A program made the position numbers and the translations under genes. The notes beneath the pieces are model-generated. The model made no database searches, was not told the DNA's origin, and saw nothing but the letters and a program-made list of their open reading frames with translations. Shown piece after piece: positions 1 to 5,700 of a DNA stretch of 12,060 bases (within the stretch, counting starts at the first letter, position 1; each line of letters begins with the position of its first letter). Source of the stretch: Thermotogae bacterium (lineage in GTDB: Bacteria; Thermotogota; Thermotogae; Petrotogales; Kosmotogaceae); contig QNAR01000029.1 of assembly GCA_003643975.1 (NCBI GenBank), positions 1 through 12,060 of the forward strand. The letters are read 5' to 3'.

Positions 1-1146
1 GGCGCAGAGGGATATATCTGCGATGAATGTGTAGACCTTTTCCACGATATCTTGAAGCAAGATGTAAAAACCATAAGAGAATCAGGAAAAAGATTGCCGA
101 CTCCCGCTGAAATAAAAGCGGAACTGGATAAATACGTCATCGGTCAGGAAGCCGCCAAAAAGGCCATTTCAGTTGCTGTCTATAACCATTACAAACGAGT
201 CTTCAAAGGTGTGGAAGATGTAGAGATAGAAAAATCGAACATCATGCTCATTGGCCCCACAGGATCTGGAAAAACGTTGATCGCGAGGACACTCGCCAGG
301 ATTCTGGACGTACCCTTTGCCATTGCCGATGCCACACCACTTACAGAAGCTGGATATGTTGGCGAAGATGTGGAAAATGTTATTTTAAGACTCTTACAGT
401 CCGCAAATTTCGATGTAGAAAGAGTGCAATATGGAATCGTGTATATCGATGAAATCGACAAAATAGCGAGAAAATCACCCAACCCGTCTATAACAAGAGA
501 TGTATCCGGCGAAGGTGTTCAGCAAGCCCTGTTAAAAATCGTCGAAGGCACTATCGCAAATGTTCCTCCTCAGGGTGGAAGAAAGCATCCTTATCAGGAA
601 TTCATCAAGGTTGATACGACTAATATTCTCTTTGTTGTTGGTGGGGCTTTTGACGGCCTTGAAAATATAATCCAGGAGAGAATTTTAACATCCACAATGG
701 GCTTTGGTGCTGAAATAAGAGGGAAAAAGGATTATCGAATCGGTGAAATCCTTTCACATGTGGGACCAGATGACCTTATCCAATACGGGCTTATTCCAGA
801 GTTTGTTGGAAGGTTCCCCGTACTTACAACACTTAACGACCTTAGCGTTGGAGATCTCAAAAAGATAATGCTCGAACCCAAAAATGCCATTATCAAGCAA
901 TATCAAAAACTTCTCGAGCTTGACGGGATCGAACTGGAGTTAACTGATGGTGCTCTAGAAGCCATTGCGGAAAAGGCTCTTTCCAGAGGAACTGGAGCCA
1001 GAGCATTGAAGAGCGTGATTGAGAGCGTTATGATGGACATCATGTTCGAAGCCCCATCGTTGAAAAATGTCGGAAAGGTTATAATTACACGGGATGTCGT
1101 CAAAGGACGTAAAGAAGCCAAGGTTATAAAGAGAGAATCTGCCTGA
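1..1146 (+). CDS. clpX: ATP-dependent Clp protease ATP-binding subunit ClpX, 5'-truncated by window edge
   Basis: AAA+ unfoldase that feeds proteins to the ClpP peptidase in the cytoplasm. The frame is open from base 1, so the TTG at 52 is not the start; roughly the first 30 residues lie outside the window. The first codons encode the second half of the ClpX zinc-binding domain (CDEC at window residues 7-10; its partner cysteine pair is off the edge). Then come Walker A GPTGSGKT (85-92), pore loop GYVG (118-121), Walker B VYIDEID (147-153), the substrate-binding RKH loop (194-196), the ClpP-contacting loop as MGF (233-235; IGF in E. coli) and sensor-2 GTGAR (330-334). The RKH and zinc domains separate it from HslU. 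It ends TGA at 1144-1146, whose last base is the first base of the tsaD ATG, so the two are probably translationally coupled. Identification is certain; only the start is missing. Confidence 0.97.
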   Translation, partial: GAEGYICDECVDLFHDILKQDVKTIRESGKRLPTPAEIKAELDKYVIGQEAAKKAISVAVYNHYKRVFKGVEDVEIEKSNIMLIGPTGSGKTLIARTLARILDVPFAIADATPLTEAGYVGEDVENVILRLLQSANFDVERVQYGIVYIDEIDKIARKSPNPSITRDVSGEGVQQALLKIVEGTIANVPPQGGRKHPYQEFIKVDTTNILFVVGGAFDGLENIIQERILTSTMGFGAEIRGKKDYRIGEILSHVGPDDLIQYGLIPEFVGRFPVLTTLNDLSVGDLKKIMLEPKNAIIKQYQKLLELDGIELELTDGALEAIAEKALSRGTGARALKSVIESVMMDIMFEAPSLKNVGKVIITRDVVKGRKEAKVIKRESA

Positions 1147-2126
1147 TGATAGTACTTGCAATTGAGAGTTCCTGCGATGAAACGGCTGTGGCAATTGTAG
1201 AAGATGGTAAATTGCTTTCGAGTGTGCTTGCTTCTCAGGTTGAAATCCACAGAAAATTTGGCGGTGTGGTACCGGAGATAGCCGCAAGGCACCATCTTGG
1301 TAACATTGCACCTTTGGTAGATGAGGCTCTTGAAAGGGCTGCGATTTCCGTGACCGATGTCGATGTGTTTGCGGCTACTTATGGACCCGGACTTGTAGGT
1401 TCGCTACTGGTTGGACTCTCTTTTGCTAAAGGATTGGCTTTGGCCCTTAACAGACCTTTTATCGCTGTTAATCATCTGCATGGGCATCTTTATGCAAACA
1501 TGATTACTTTTCCGAGTCTGATACCACCGTTTTTAGTTTTGCTTGTTTCTGGAGGGCACACAGAGCTCTTTAGCGTGAATTCGTGGGATTCAATAGAGAG
1601 AATTGGTAAAACGCGAGATGACGCCGCTGGAGAGGCTTTTGACAAGATAGCAAGACTGCTTGGACTGAATTATCCCGGTGGGCCAGAAATAGAAAAACTC
1701 GCAAAATTGGGTGAAGAAAAGTATAATTTCCCTCGTTCTTTGCGTGAAAAAGGGAATTACGATTTCAGCTTCAGCGGTTTGAAGACCTCTGTTCTCTATT
1801 TCTTGAAAAAGAATCCTCAGGCAAAAAAAGAGGATGTCGCTGCTTCTTTTCAAGCTGCGGTTGTCGACTCGTTACTCAGCAAAACCTTTGCAGCAGCAGC
1901 AGAGTATGGCTTAAAGAATGTGGTATTTGCTGGCGGGGTCGCTGCCAACAGCTATCTGCGGGAGAAAGCTCAACAATTCGCTAAGGATAAGTACAACGTC
2001 TATTTCCCGCCAATAGAATTCTGCACGGATAACGCAGCCATGATAGCCATAGCGGCCTACAACAAAGCAAAAAGGGGAGAACTCTCTCCCCTGGATACCA
2101 ACGCCATACCTTATTTGAAATTTTAA
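1146..2126 (+). CDS. tsaD: tRNA N6-threonylcarbamoyladenosine synthase TsaD
   Basis: Transfers the threonylcarbamoyl group from threonylcarbamoyl-AMP to A37 of ANN-decoding tRNAs (universal t6A), acting with TsaB and TsaE. The 326 residues match the usual bacterial length. Visible are the ASKHA phosphate motif around residues 7-13 (ESSCDET), the metal-binding HxxxH (H110, H114, in HLHGH), VSGGHTE (134-140), FSFSGLKTS (207-215), AGGVAANS (262-269) and the late metal aspartate in CTDNAAM (D295). ATG starts on the last base of the clpX TGA with no strong Shine-Dalgarno, consistent with coupling. Older annotations call this family O-sialoglycoprotein endopeptidase (Gcp). The stop TAA shares TTAA with the stop of the convergent fmdB-like gene, and the 3' end also carries an opposite-strand terminator. 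TsaB and TsaE are not in the window. Confidence 0.97.
   Translation: MIVLAIESSCDETAVAIVEDGKLLSSVLASQVEIHRKFGGVVPEIAARHHLGNIAPLVDEALERAAISVTDVDVFAATYGPGLVGSLLVGLSFAKGLALALNRPFIAVNHLHGHLYANMITFPSLIPPFLVLLVSGGHTELFSVNSWDSIERIGKTRDDAAGEAFDKIARLLGLNYPGGPEIEKLAKLGEEKYNFPRSLREKGNYDFSFSGLKTSVLYFLKKNPQAKKEDVAASFQAAVVDSLLSKTFAAAAEYGLKNVVFAGGVAANSYLREKAQQFAKDKYNVYFPPIEFCTDNAAMIAIAAYNKAKRGELSPLDTNAIPYLKF
2060..2092 (-). terminator. Intrinsic terminator of the rpmH-fmdB operon, inside tsaD
   Basis: Read on the minus strand, 2092-2073 forms a perfect 8-bp hairpin: AGGGGAGA, loop GAGT, TCTCCCCT. It is followed at once by TTTT, GC, then TTTGTT (2072-2060). This is a canonical Rho-independent shape: GC-rich stem, four-base loop and T tract on the minus side only. 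It begins 30 bases past the stop of the last minus-strand gene, which is where a terminator would be expected, although the DNA is tsaD coding sequence on the plus strand. In the plus direction the hairpin is followed by GGATACC, so it should not stop tsaD transcription. Function is inferred from shape and position. Confidence 0.8.
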
Positions 2127-2332
2127 TCTTTGGTACTTTCAGTTTTTTTGGAACCAGCTTTCGAGTCTGTAGAATAAAATCCGCTTCCTTTGAATACAAC
2201 TCCAACACTTGTTATGGCTTTTCTTAGTTTTCCTCCACAGGAGGGACAGGTAGATAGAGGCTCGTCGCTTATCTTTTGGAAGACTTCGAGTTCCTTTGCA
2301 CAAGTTTCGCAGACGTATCTGTACCTTGGCAT
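2123..2332 (-). CDS. FmdB-family small zinc-ribbon protein
   Basis: A 69-residue protein of the FmdB/CxxC_CxxC_SSSS putative regulator family. It starts MPRYRYVC and has CETC (C8, C11) and CPSC (C29, C32), four cysteines that should bind one zinc. The conserved FKGSGFY follows at about 47-53, then a polar Ser/Lys/Thr tail. The start at 2332 is set by an excellent Shine-Dalgarno AGGAGGGG (2338-2345, five-base spacing) and by family N-termini; a longer reading from 2377 would add 15 unrelated residues and run back into the cupin gene. It is the last gene of the minus-strand operon, 16 bases after the cupin stop. Its stop overlaps that of tsaD in TTAA. The family was named after an amidase-linked regulator, but the role in most bacteria is unknown and I do not assign one. 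Confidence 0.9.
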   Translation of the reverse strand: MPRYRYVCETCAKELEVFQKISDEPLSTCPSCGGKLRKAITSVGVVFKGSGFYSTDSKAGSKKTESTKD

Positions 2333-2348
2333 GATATCCCCTCCTTTT

Positions 2349-2717
2349 CTATTCTCCAGCGTATTTTGGTATGACACAAATGAACTTCAGCGTCTCCGTA
2401 CCGTCATTTCTGAATTGATGAACTACATTGCCAGGGACATACACAAATGAGCCGGCCTCCGCTATTTTGTCACCATCGGGAGTAACAACTGTTGCAGTTC
2501 CTGAAACGATGTATACCTCATGTTCCCAATCATGAGAGTGCTTTGGGCTATAACCTCCTGGGACGACAGTGAACAACCTCATGACAAAATTCTGAGCGCC
2601 GAGTTTGCGACCTATCAATACTCTTTTCTCTACCCCTTTTACAGTTGCATCATCAAATTTTTGAGGTGTTACTTCGAGGGCTTTTCCTATGACTATTTTG
2701 TTTGCTTTGCTTTCCAT
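2349..2717 (-). CDS. Single-domain cupin, four-histidine metal type (TM1459-like)
   Basis: A 122-residue small beta-barrel cupin. Motif 1 spans residues 55-73 with H60, H62, H66 and E67; motif 2 spans 89-104 with PGN at 95-97, H100 and N104. The pattern HSHDWEHE plus the later histidine closely resembles what I remember of T. maritima TM1459, a manganese cupin whose metal is held by four histidines; flanking TPQK, KRVLIG, NFVMRLFTV and the IPK..GE ending also look alike. The physiological substrate of TM1459 is not known to me, so only metal binding is claimed. I chose ATG 2717 over 2774: it has GGGAGG at 2728-2733 (ten-base spacing) and the upstream 19 residues do not resemble a cupin. The first 65 bases overlap the jag reading frame, suggesting coupling. 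Stop TAG. Confidence 0.9.
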   Translation of the reverse strand: MESKANKIVIGKALEVTPQKFDDATVKGVEKRVLIGRKLGAQNFVMRLFTVVPGGYSPKHSHDWEHEVYIVSGTATVVTPDGDKIAEAGSFVYVPGNVVHQFRNDGTETLKFICVIPKYAGE

Positions 2718-3381
2718 TTGTCCAGCGCCTCCCGTGATTTTTGTATGTATTGGTTCTTCTTGAATCGAATTCAATTACTACCTTTCTATAAGGTTCAAGA
2801 CCCACAGAATAGCTCCTCAAATTTTTGTATTTAGATACAACTTCGTGTACTATTCTTCTTTCTTTTGCAAACATGGGTTCTAATTCAACTTTGCTCCGCT
2901 TTTGAATTGCGAGCTTTGCCATTTTGTGTGCAAGGCTTTCAACATTTTGCCTTCTTTCTTCCTTATAATTCCCCACATCTACTGAAACATTGAGTTTTAC
3001 GTCTGAAAGCCTGTTAGCGTATATACCGATTATGTGCTGAAAGGCGCTAACGGTTTTTCCATGCCTTCCGATTAATCTTGATACTTCTATTCCCTTTATA
3101 TTGACGAAAATGGTCTTTCTTTCAATTGCAATATCGTATATGATATCTTTATCAAAATGCTTTAATATTCCTTCAAGGTATTCTCCGATTTTCCTCTCGA
3201 AATATGAGGGCAGAAGTTGAACTTCAATCACCGCTTCTTTGCCACCGAAAAAACCTAGAAAGCCTTTCGATCCTTTTTCTACAACCTTGATATTTAACTC
3301 GTCCTCGTAAGCGTTATACTTTGAAATCGCTGTTCTGACAGCTTCTTCCACGCTCGGAGCTTTAATCGTATTGAGTTTCAT
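2653..3381 (-). CDS. khpB: Jag/KhpB RNA-binding protein (Jag_N, KH and R3H domains)
   Basis: Cytoplasmic single-stranded-RNA-binding protein usually encoded next to yidC; in Gram-positives KhpB, with KhpA, affects cell division and envelope growth. Domains in order: Jag_N at about 1-55 with the typical GSKGFLGFFGGKEA (37-50), a KH domain at about 80-140 with the GxxG loop GRHG (105-108), and an R3H domain at about 145-203 with RxxxH (R175, H179 in ERRIVHE). It starts at ATG 3381 behind AGGAGGT (3390-3396, eight-base spacing), 33 bases after yidC. The odd part is the C-terminus: after the R3H strand ending VVIEF at about 205, some 37 very basic, Ser/Asn-rich residues follow, of which 222-242 are read through the start of the cupin gene in another frame. 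This is either a genuine disordered basic tail or the trace of a lost stop. Confidence 0.94.
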   Translation of the reverse strand: MKLNTIKAPSVEEAVRTAISKYNAYEDELNIKVVEKGSKGFLGFFGGKEAVIEVQLLPSYFERKIGEYLEGILKHFDKDIIYDIAIERKTIFVNIKGIEVSRLIGRHGKTVSAFQHIIGIYANRLSDVKLNVSVDVGNYKEERRQNVESLAHKMAKLAIQKRSKVELEPMFAKERRIVHEVVSKYKNLRSYSVGLEPYRKVVIEFDSRRTNTYKNHGRRWTNGKQSKQNSHRKSPRSNTSKI

Positions 3382-3414
3382 GCTGGAGCACCTCCTGTAT
3401 CTGTGACAATTATC

Positions 3415-4746
3415 TTATTTAGCGGGTTTTGGTGGAAGGCCAAAGACTTCTCTCATTGAAATGCCTTTCATACCGAACTTTCTGTAAACATAGATTGTAA
3501 TTAACAACTGAAGTATGCTGTTTGTTGCATAGTAAATGAACAAACCTGTTGGTAGTGTGTAAAACAGGAAGGGGAAAACCAGAGACATAATCATAGACTG
3601 CCTTGCGGTTTTTCCATCCTGACTTGTTACTGTTGCAAGATATATACCGGTTATGATACTGATGAATATCAAAAGACTGTTTTGCAGAAATCCACCGGTA
3701 GATAGATCTGACCAAAAGAGAAATTTAGGAGCATAGGCGAACATTTCACTGAAATACCTTATGACTGAGTACAACACAAAGAACACCGGCAACTGAATAA
3801 GTAATGTCAAACAACCCGTCGCGGGATTGATGTGCTTTTCCCTGTACAGAGCCATGAGGGCCTGTTGTTGTTTTTGTGGGTCTTTGTATTTTTTTCTGAG
3901 TTTTTCAATTTCAGGTTGGATTTTCCGCATTTCTATCATCGATTTGGTTTGAATATGATACAGAGGATAGAGTATCAGCCTTACCACCAGTGTGAAGAGA
4001 ATAATTGCCCAACCGAAACTACCTGTCAACTTGAAAAGGTAATACAGAAAGACAACGAGACCATGATGAATATAGCTGAAAAAGCTCAAGGCTCCGACTT
4101 CGGAAAGGTTCTTCTTTACCGTATCGTACAGTTCTGGAAGCGCTTCTGATATGTATATCAATTTTATAGGGCCTGCATAAACCTTTATAGAGCCACTACC
4201 GCTTTTCGAGTTCAAAACACCATCGGAAAAGGTTACATCATTCGAATAAAGCGTCATCAGAGACTTGGGCTTTTTAAGATAGCTCATATGATAACTATTG
4301 GGGTCAAAGGTCTTCGTATTTGAAATATATGGAAAAGTCATTGATACAGGTTCCGAGAAATTGTACTGAACTTCAAAATCGTAATAAGGGTTGTCGTTTA
4401 TTACAAAGGTTTTTGATCCTTTTTCATAATCGAACCTAAGAATAAAGGCCCCGCTTCTTTCATCCCTAAAGGTTGTATGAGATACAGGGATAAGTTCAGT
4501 ATCTCCAGAAAAAACATTGAATCCATCATTTCCATAGCGTGATATTAGATCAGTGCTTCTATCCACTTTGATATATATATCTTTGAGCACTCCGAGCTTT
4601 AAATCAAAGGATATAACAAAAGTTTTAGTCTCAAGAGTGAAAGTCCCATCGGCTGCTTCCTTTGTCGTCATGTTATAAGCAAGTAATGTGGAAGAGAATA
4701 GTACAACAATGAAGAGCAAAAGGATGCTAATAACCTGTTTTTTCAT
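3415..4746 (-). CDS. yidC: Membrane protein insertase YidC
   Basis: Inserts membrane proteins into the cytoplasmic membrane, alone or with SecYEG. In 443 residues: an N-terminal hydrophobic segment (about 4-23), an extracytoplasmic beta-rich P1-like domain (about 25-215), then the conserved 60KD_IMP core. The core has transmembrane segments at about 224-241, 244-262, 311-331, 355-374 and 385-422. R256 in LFTLVVRLILYP corresponds to the essential groove arginine. A charged cytoplasmic hairpin (about 267-305) holds the KIQPEIEKLRKKY motif. The P1 domain is present but clearly shorter than the roughly 320 residues of E. coli, and absent in Gram-positive SpoIIIJ; this suits a diderm Thermotogota cell. 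ATG 4746 has GAGGAGG at 4754-4760 (seven-base spacing). The start lies 20 bases inside the end of yidD. Confidence 0.97.
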   Translation of the reverse strand: MKKQVISILLLFIVVLFSSTLLAYNMTTKEAADGTFTLETKTFVISFDLKLGVLKDIYIKVDRSTDLISRYGNDGFNVFSGDTELIPVSHTTFRDERSGAFILRFDYEKGSKTFVINDNPYYDFEVQYNFSEPVSMTFPYISNTKTFDPNSYHMSYLKKPKSLMTLYSNDVTFSDGVLNSKSGSGSIKVYAGPIKLIYISEALPELYDTVKKNLSEVGALSFFSYIHHGLVVFLYYLFKLTGSFGWAIILFTLVVRLILYPLYHIQTKSMIEMRKIQPEIEKLRKKYKDPQKQQQALMALYREKHINPATGCLTLLIQLPVFFVLYSVIRYFSEMFAYAPKFLFWSDLSTGGFLQNSLLIFISIITGIYLATVTSQDGKTARQSMIMSLVFPFLFYTLPTGLFIYYATNSILQLLITIYVYRKFGMKGISMREVFGLPPKPAK

Positions 4747-5023
4747 TTTTCTTCCTCCTCGGAAATGAAAGTGATATGTGGAATTCCTTTGGTACGGGGT
4801 CTTCCCCGCCTGGATTAAACGGGTTGCAACGTAGAATGCGCCAGCTACCGAGCAGCAACCCCTTGAAAAAGCCGAAGCGCTCTATGGACTGATACATATA
4901 AGTAGAGCAGGTAGGCGTAAACCTGCAACTGGGAGGTTTTAAAGGAGAAATATACTTTTTATAGAACTCAATTGACTTCAGTGCTGTTTTTTTTGCAATT
5001 CCCATTTTTTTCTTGCTTTTCAT
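4727..5023 (-). CDS. yidD: Membrane protein insertion efficiency factor YidD
   Basis: Small membrane-associated protein that assists YidC-dependent insertion; encoded between rnpA and yidC in most bacteria. From ATG 5023 it has 98 residues. Recognisable motifs are FYKKYISPL (20-28), CRFTPTCSTY (33-42), GLLLGSWRILRC (55-66) and NPFNPGGEDPVP (67-78), with the conserved cysteines C33, C39 and C66. The N-terminal helix is amphipathic and lysine-rich; the C-terminus is a basic tail. The start is uncertain: TTG 5038, ATG 5023 and ATG 5005 are all in frame and none has a good Shine-Dalgarno (GCGAG lies upstream of 5023). Family N-termini would fit 5005 or 5023. Whichever is used, the start lies inside the end of rnpA (56 bases for 5023), and the 3' end overlaps yidC by 20 bases, so translational coupling is likely. 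Confidence 0.93.
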   Translation of the reverse strand: MKSKKKMGIAKKTALKSIEFYKKYISPLKPPSCRFTPTCSTYMYQSIERFGFFKGLLLGSWRILRCNPFNPGGEDPVPKEFHISLSFPRRKKNEKTGY

Positions 5024-5384
5024 CGATTCGTCTCGCAATCTTCAATAGTTTCTCACAGAGTTGGTGATAGCCAACTTCGTTGCGCCTAAACGAGTCTGAT
5101 AATTCTTTTCTCGCAATAAAAAGTATATCATAACCTCTGGGAAAGACTGCCTTGTTTTTTCTGAATATCTCTTTTATAAGCCTTCTTAAGCGATTCCTGG
5201 TATGCGCTTTTCCAAATTTCTTCTTTACGGATATACCTATACGAGAAAAAGGCAGACCATTATCGATGTATATTACAACAAAAAAAGGGTCTTGAATCAC
5301 ATCACCATGCTTGAACACCCTGTCGAAGTCTGCCTTCTTTCTCAATCTCTCTTCCTTTTTTAAGAAAGCTCTTTCCAGATTCAC
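4968..5384 (-). CDS. rnpA: Ribonuclease P protein component RnpA
   Basis: Protein subunit of RNase P; with the rnpB RNA (not in the window) it removes the 5' leader of pre-tRNA. 138 residues, slightly longer than the usual 110-125. Conserved parts are the N-terminal LRKKADFDRVFKHG (14-27), SRIGISVKKKFGKA (47-60), the RNR signature TRNRLRRLIKEIFR (62-75) and the RGYDILFIARK strand (83-93). It resembles what I recall of T. maritima RnpA, including the ending KLLKIARRI. The start is GTG 5384, whose bases overlap the rpmH TGA in GTGA; that arrangement, plus the family N-terminus, decides the start. The last 18 residues form a polar tail read through the beginning of yidD and account for the extra length. 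Confidence 0.96.
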   Translation of the reverse strand: MNLERAFLKKEERLRKKADFDRVFKHGDVIQDPFFVVIYIDNGLPFSRIGISVKKKFGKAHTRNRLRRLIKEIFRKNKAVFPRGYDILFIARKELSDSFRRNEVGYHQLCEKLLKIARRIDEKQEKNGNCKKNSTEVN

Positions 5385-5515
5385 ACAGCTAGTCTCTTTC
5401 TTCCCTTTCTGCGTCTTCGAGCGAGAATTGCTCTACCAGATTTGCTGCGGTTTCTCACGATAAAGCCATGGGTTCTCTTTCTCTTAATTCTTGATGGTTG
5501 ATATGTTCTTTTCAC
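5381..5515 (-). CDS. rpmH: 50S ribosomal protein L34
   Basis: A 44-residue, highly basic L34 of the large ribosomal subunit. It reads V(M)KRTYQPSRIKRKRTHGF at the N-terminus, then IVRNRSKSGRAILARRRRKGR and KRLAV, the standard family sequence at full length. The start codon is GTG at 5515-5513, behind AGGAGGT (5522-5528, with five to six bases between); no ATG is available. The stop TGA overlaps the rnpA start GTG by four bases (5384-5381). It is the first gene of the minus-strand operon, with a consensus promoter ending about 33 bases upstream. Unlike Thermus, where rpmH lies wholly inside a longer rnpA frame, here the two only touch. The gene is easily missed because of its length and GTG start. 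Confidence 0.97.
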   Translation of the reverse strand: MKRTYQPSRIKRKRTHGFIVRNRSKSGRAILARRRRKGRKRLAV

Positions 5516-5520
5516 GGGTC

Positions 5521-5528
5521 TACCTCCT
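5521..5528 (-). promoter_or_regulatory. Shine-Dalgarno of rpmH
   Basis: On the minus strand AGGAGGTA precedes the GTG at 5515 by five bases. This near-perfect match to the anti-Shine-Dalgarno confirms the non-ATG start of L34. Confidence 0.85.
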
Positions 5529-5547
5529 TTTCTCGCTGTCTTTTTTC

Positions 5548-5576
5548 ATTATACGTATCACTTGAAAAGCTGTCAA
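5548..5576 (-). promoter_or_regulatory. Consensus sigma-A promoter of the rpmH operon
   Basis: On the minus strand TTGACA (5576-5571), a 17-base spacer and TATAAT (5553-5548) match the sigma-70/sigma-A consensus at all twelve positions with optimal spacing. An A/T-rich stretch upstream of the -35 (about 5577-5600, containing AAAATAAT) could act as an UP element. The expected transcript start near 5541 would give a leader of about 25 bases carrying the AGGAGGT of rpmH. A strong constitutive promoter fits a ribosomal protein gene. The 8-bp palindrome ATACGTAT (5551-5558) overlaps the upstream half of the -10. Confidence 0.88.
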
Positions 5577-5665
5577 GAAGATTATTTTACGATTCTATAT
5601 GATTTTCGCTTATTCTCCTCAATTCAAGAGCGTTTTATTAAGAAAAGCAAAATTGACGGATAGTA

Positions 5666-5671
5666 TATAAT
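5666..5671 (+). promoter_or_regulatory. Candidate -10 element of the recN operon
   Basis: TATAAT on the plus strand lies 30 bases before the recN ATG, which would put the transcript start near 5678 and the recN Shine-Dalgarno GAGGTGAT (5690-5697) inside a short leader. No acceptable -35 sits 16-18 bases upstream. A TTGACG at 5653-5658 is only seven bases away, too close to pair with it. The call rests on the hexamer and position alone. Confidence 0.4.
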
Positions 5672-5700
5672 TGATGAGAACAAGAACTTGAGGTGATCTG

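Noticed and set aside
955..1311. Minus-strand open frames of about 120 codons across the clpX/tsaD junction
   Set aside because: They lie opposite two well-identified genes, show no domain or ribosome site, and look like antisense shadows.
3832..4149. Plus-strand open frame of 105 codons opposite yidC
   Set aside because: It is antisense to the conserved YidC core, cysteine/phenylalanine-rich as expected of a shadow frame, and has no support.
4968..5515. Thermus-type nesting of rpmH inside a long rnpA frame
   Set aside because: The rnpA frame overlaps rpmH by only four bases with a clear GTG start and family-length N-terminus.
5653..5671. TTGACG plus TATAAT as a complete recN promoter
   Set aside because: The spacer is only seven bases, far too short for a sigma-A promoter; only the -10 hexamer was kept, at low confidence.
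5516..5700. Replication origin near rpmH
   Set aside because: rpmH often neighbours dnaA/oriC, but I see no DnaA-box cluster (TTATNCACA) and no dnaA or dnaN here.
5678..5700. SOS (LexA) operator upstream of recN
   Set aside because: No CGAAC-N4-GTTCG or CTG-N10-CAG type box is present; the small palindrome CAAGAACTTG (5681-5690) does not match.
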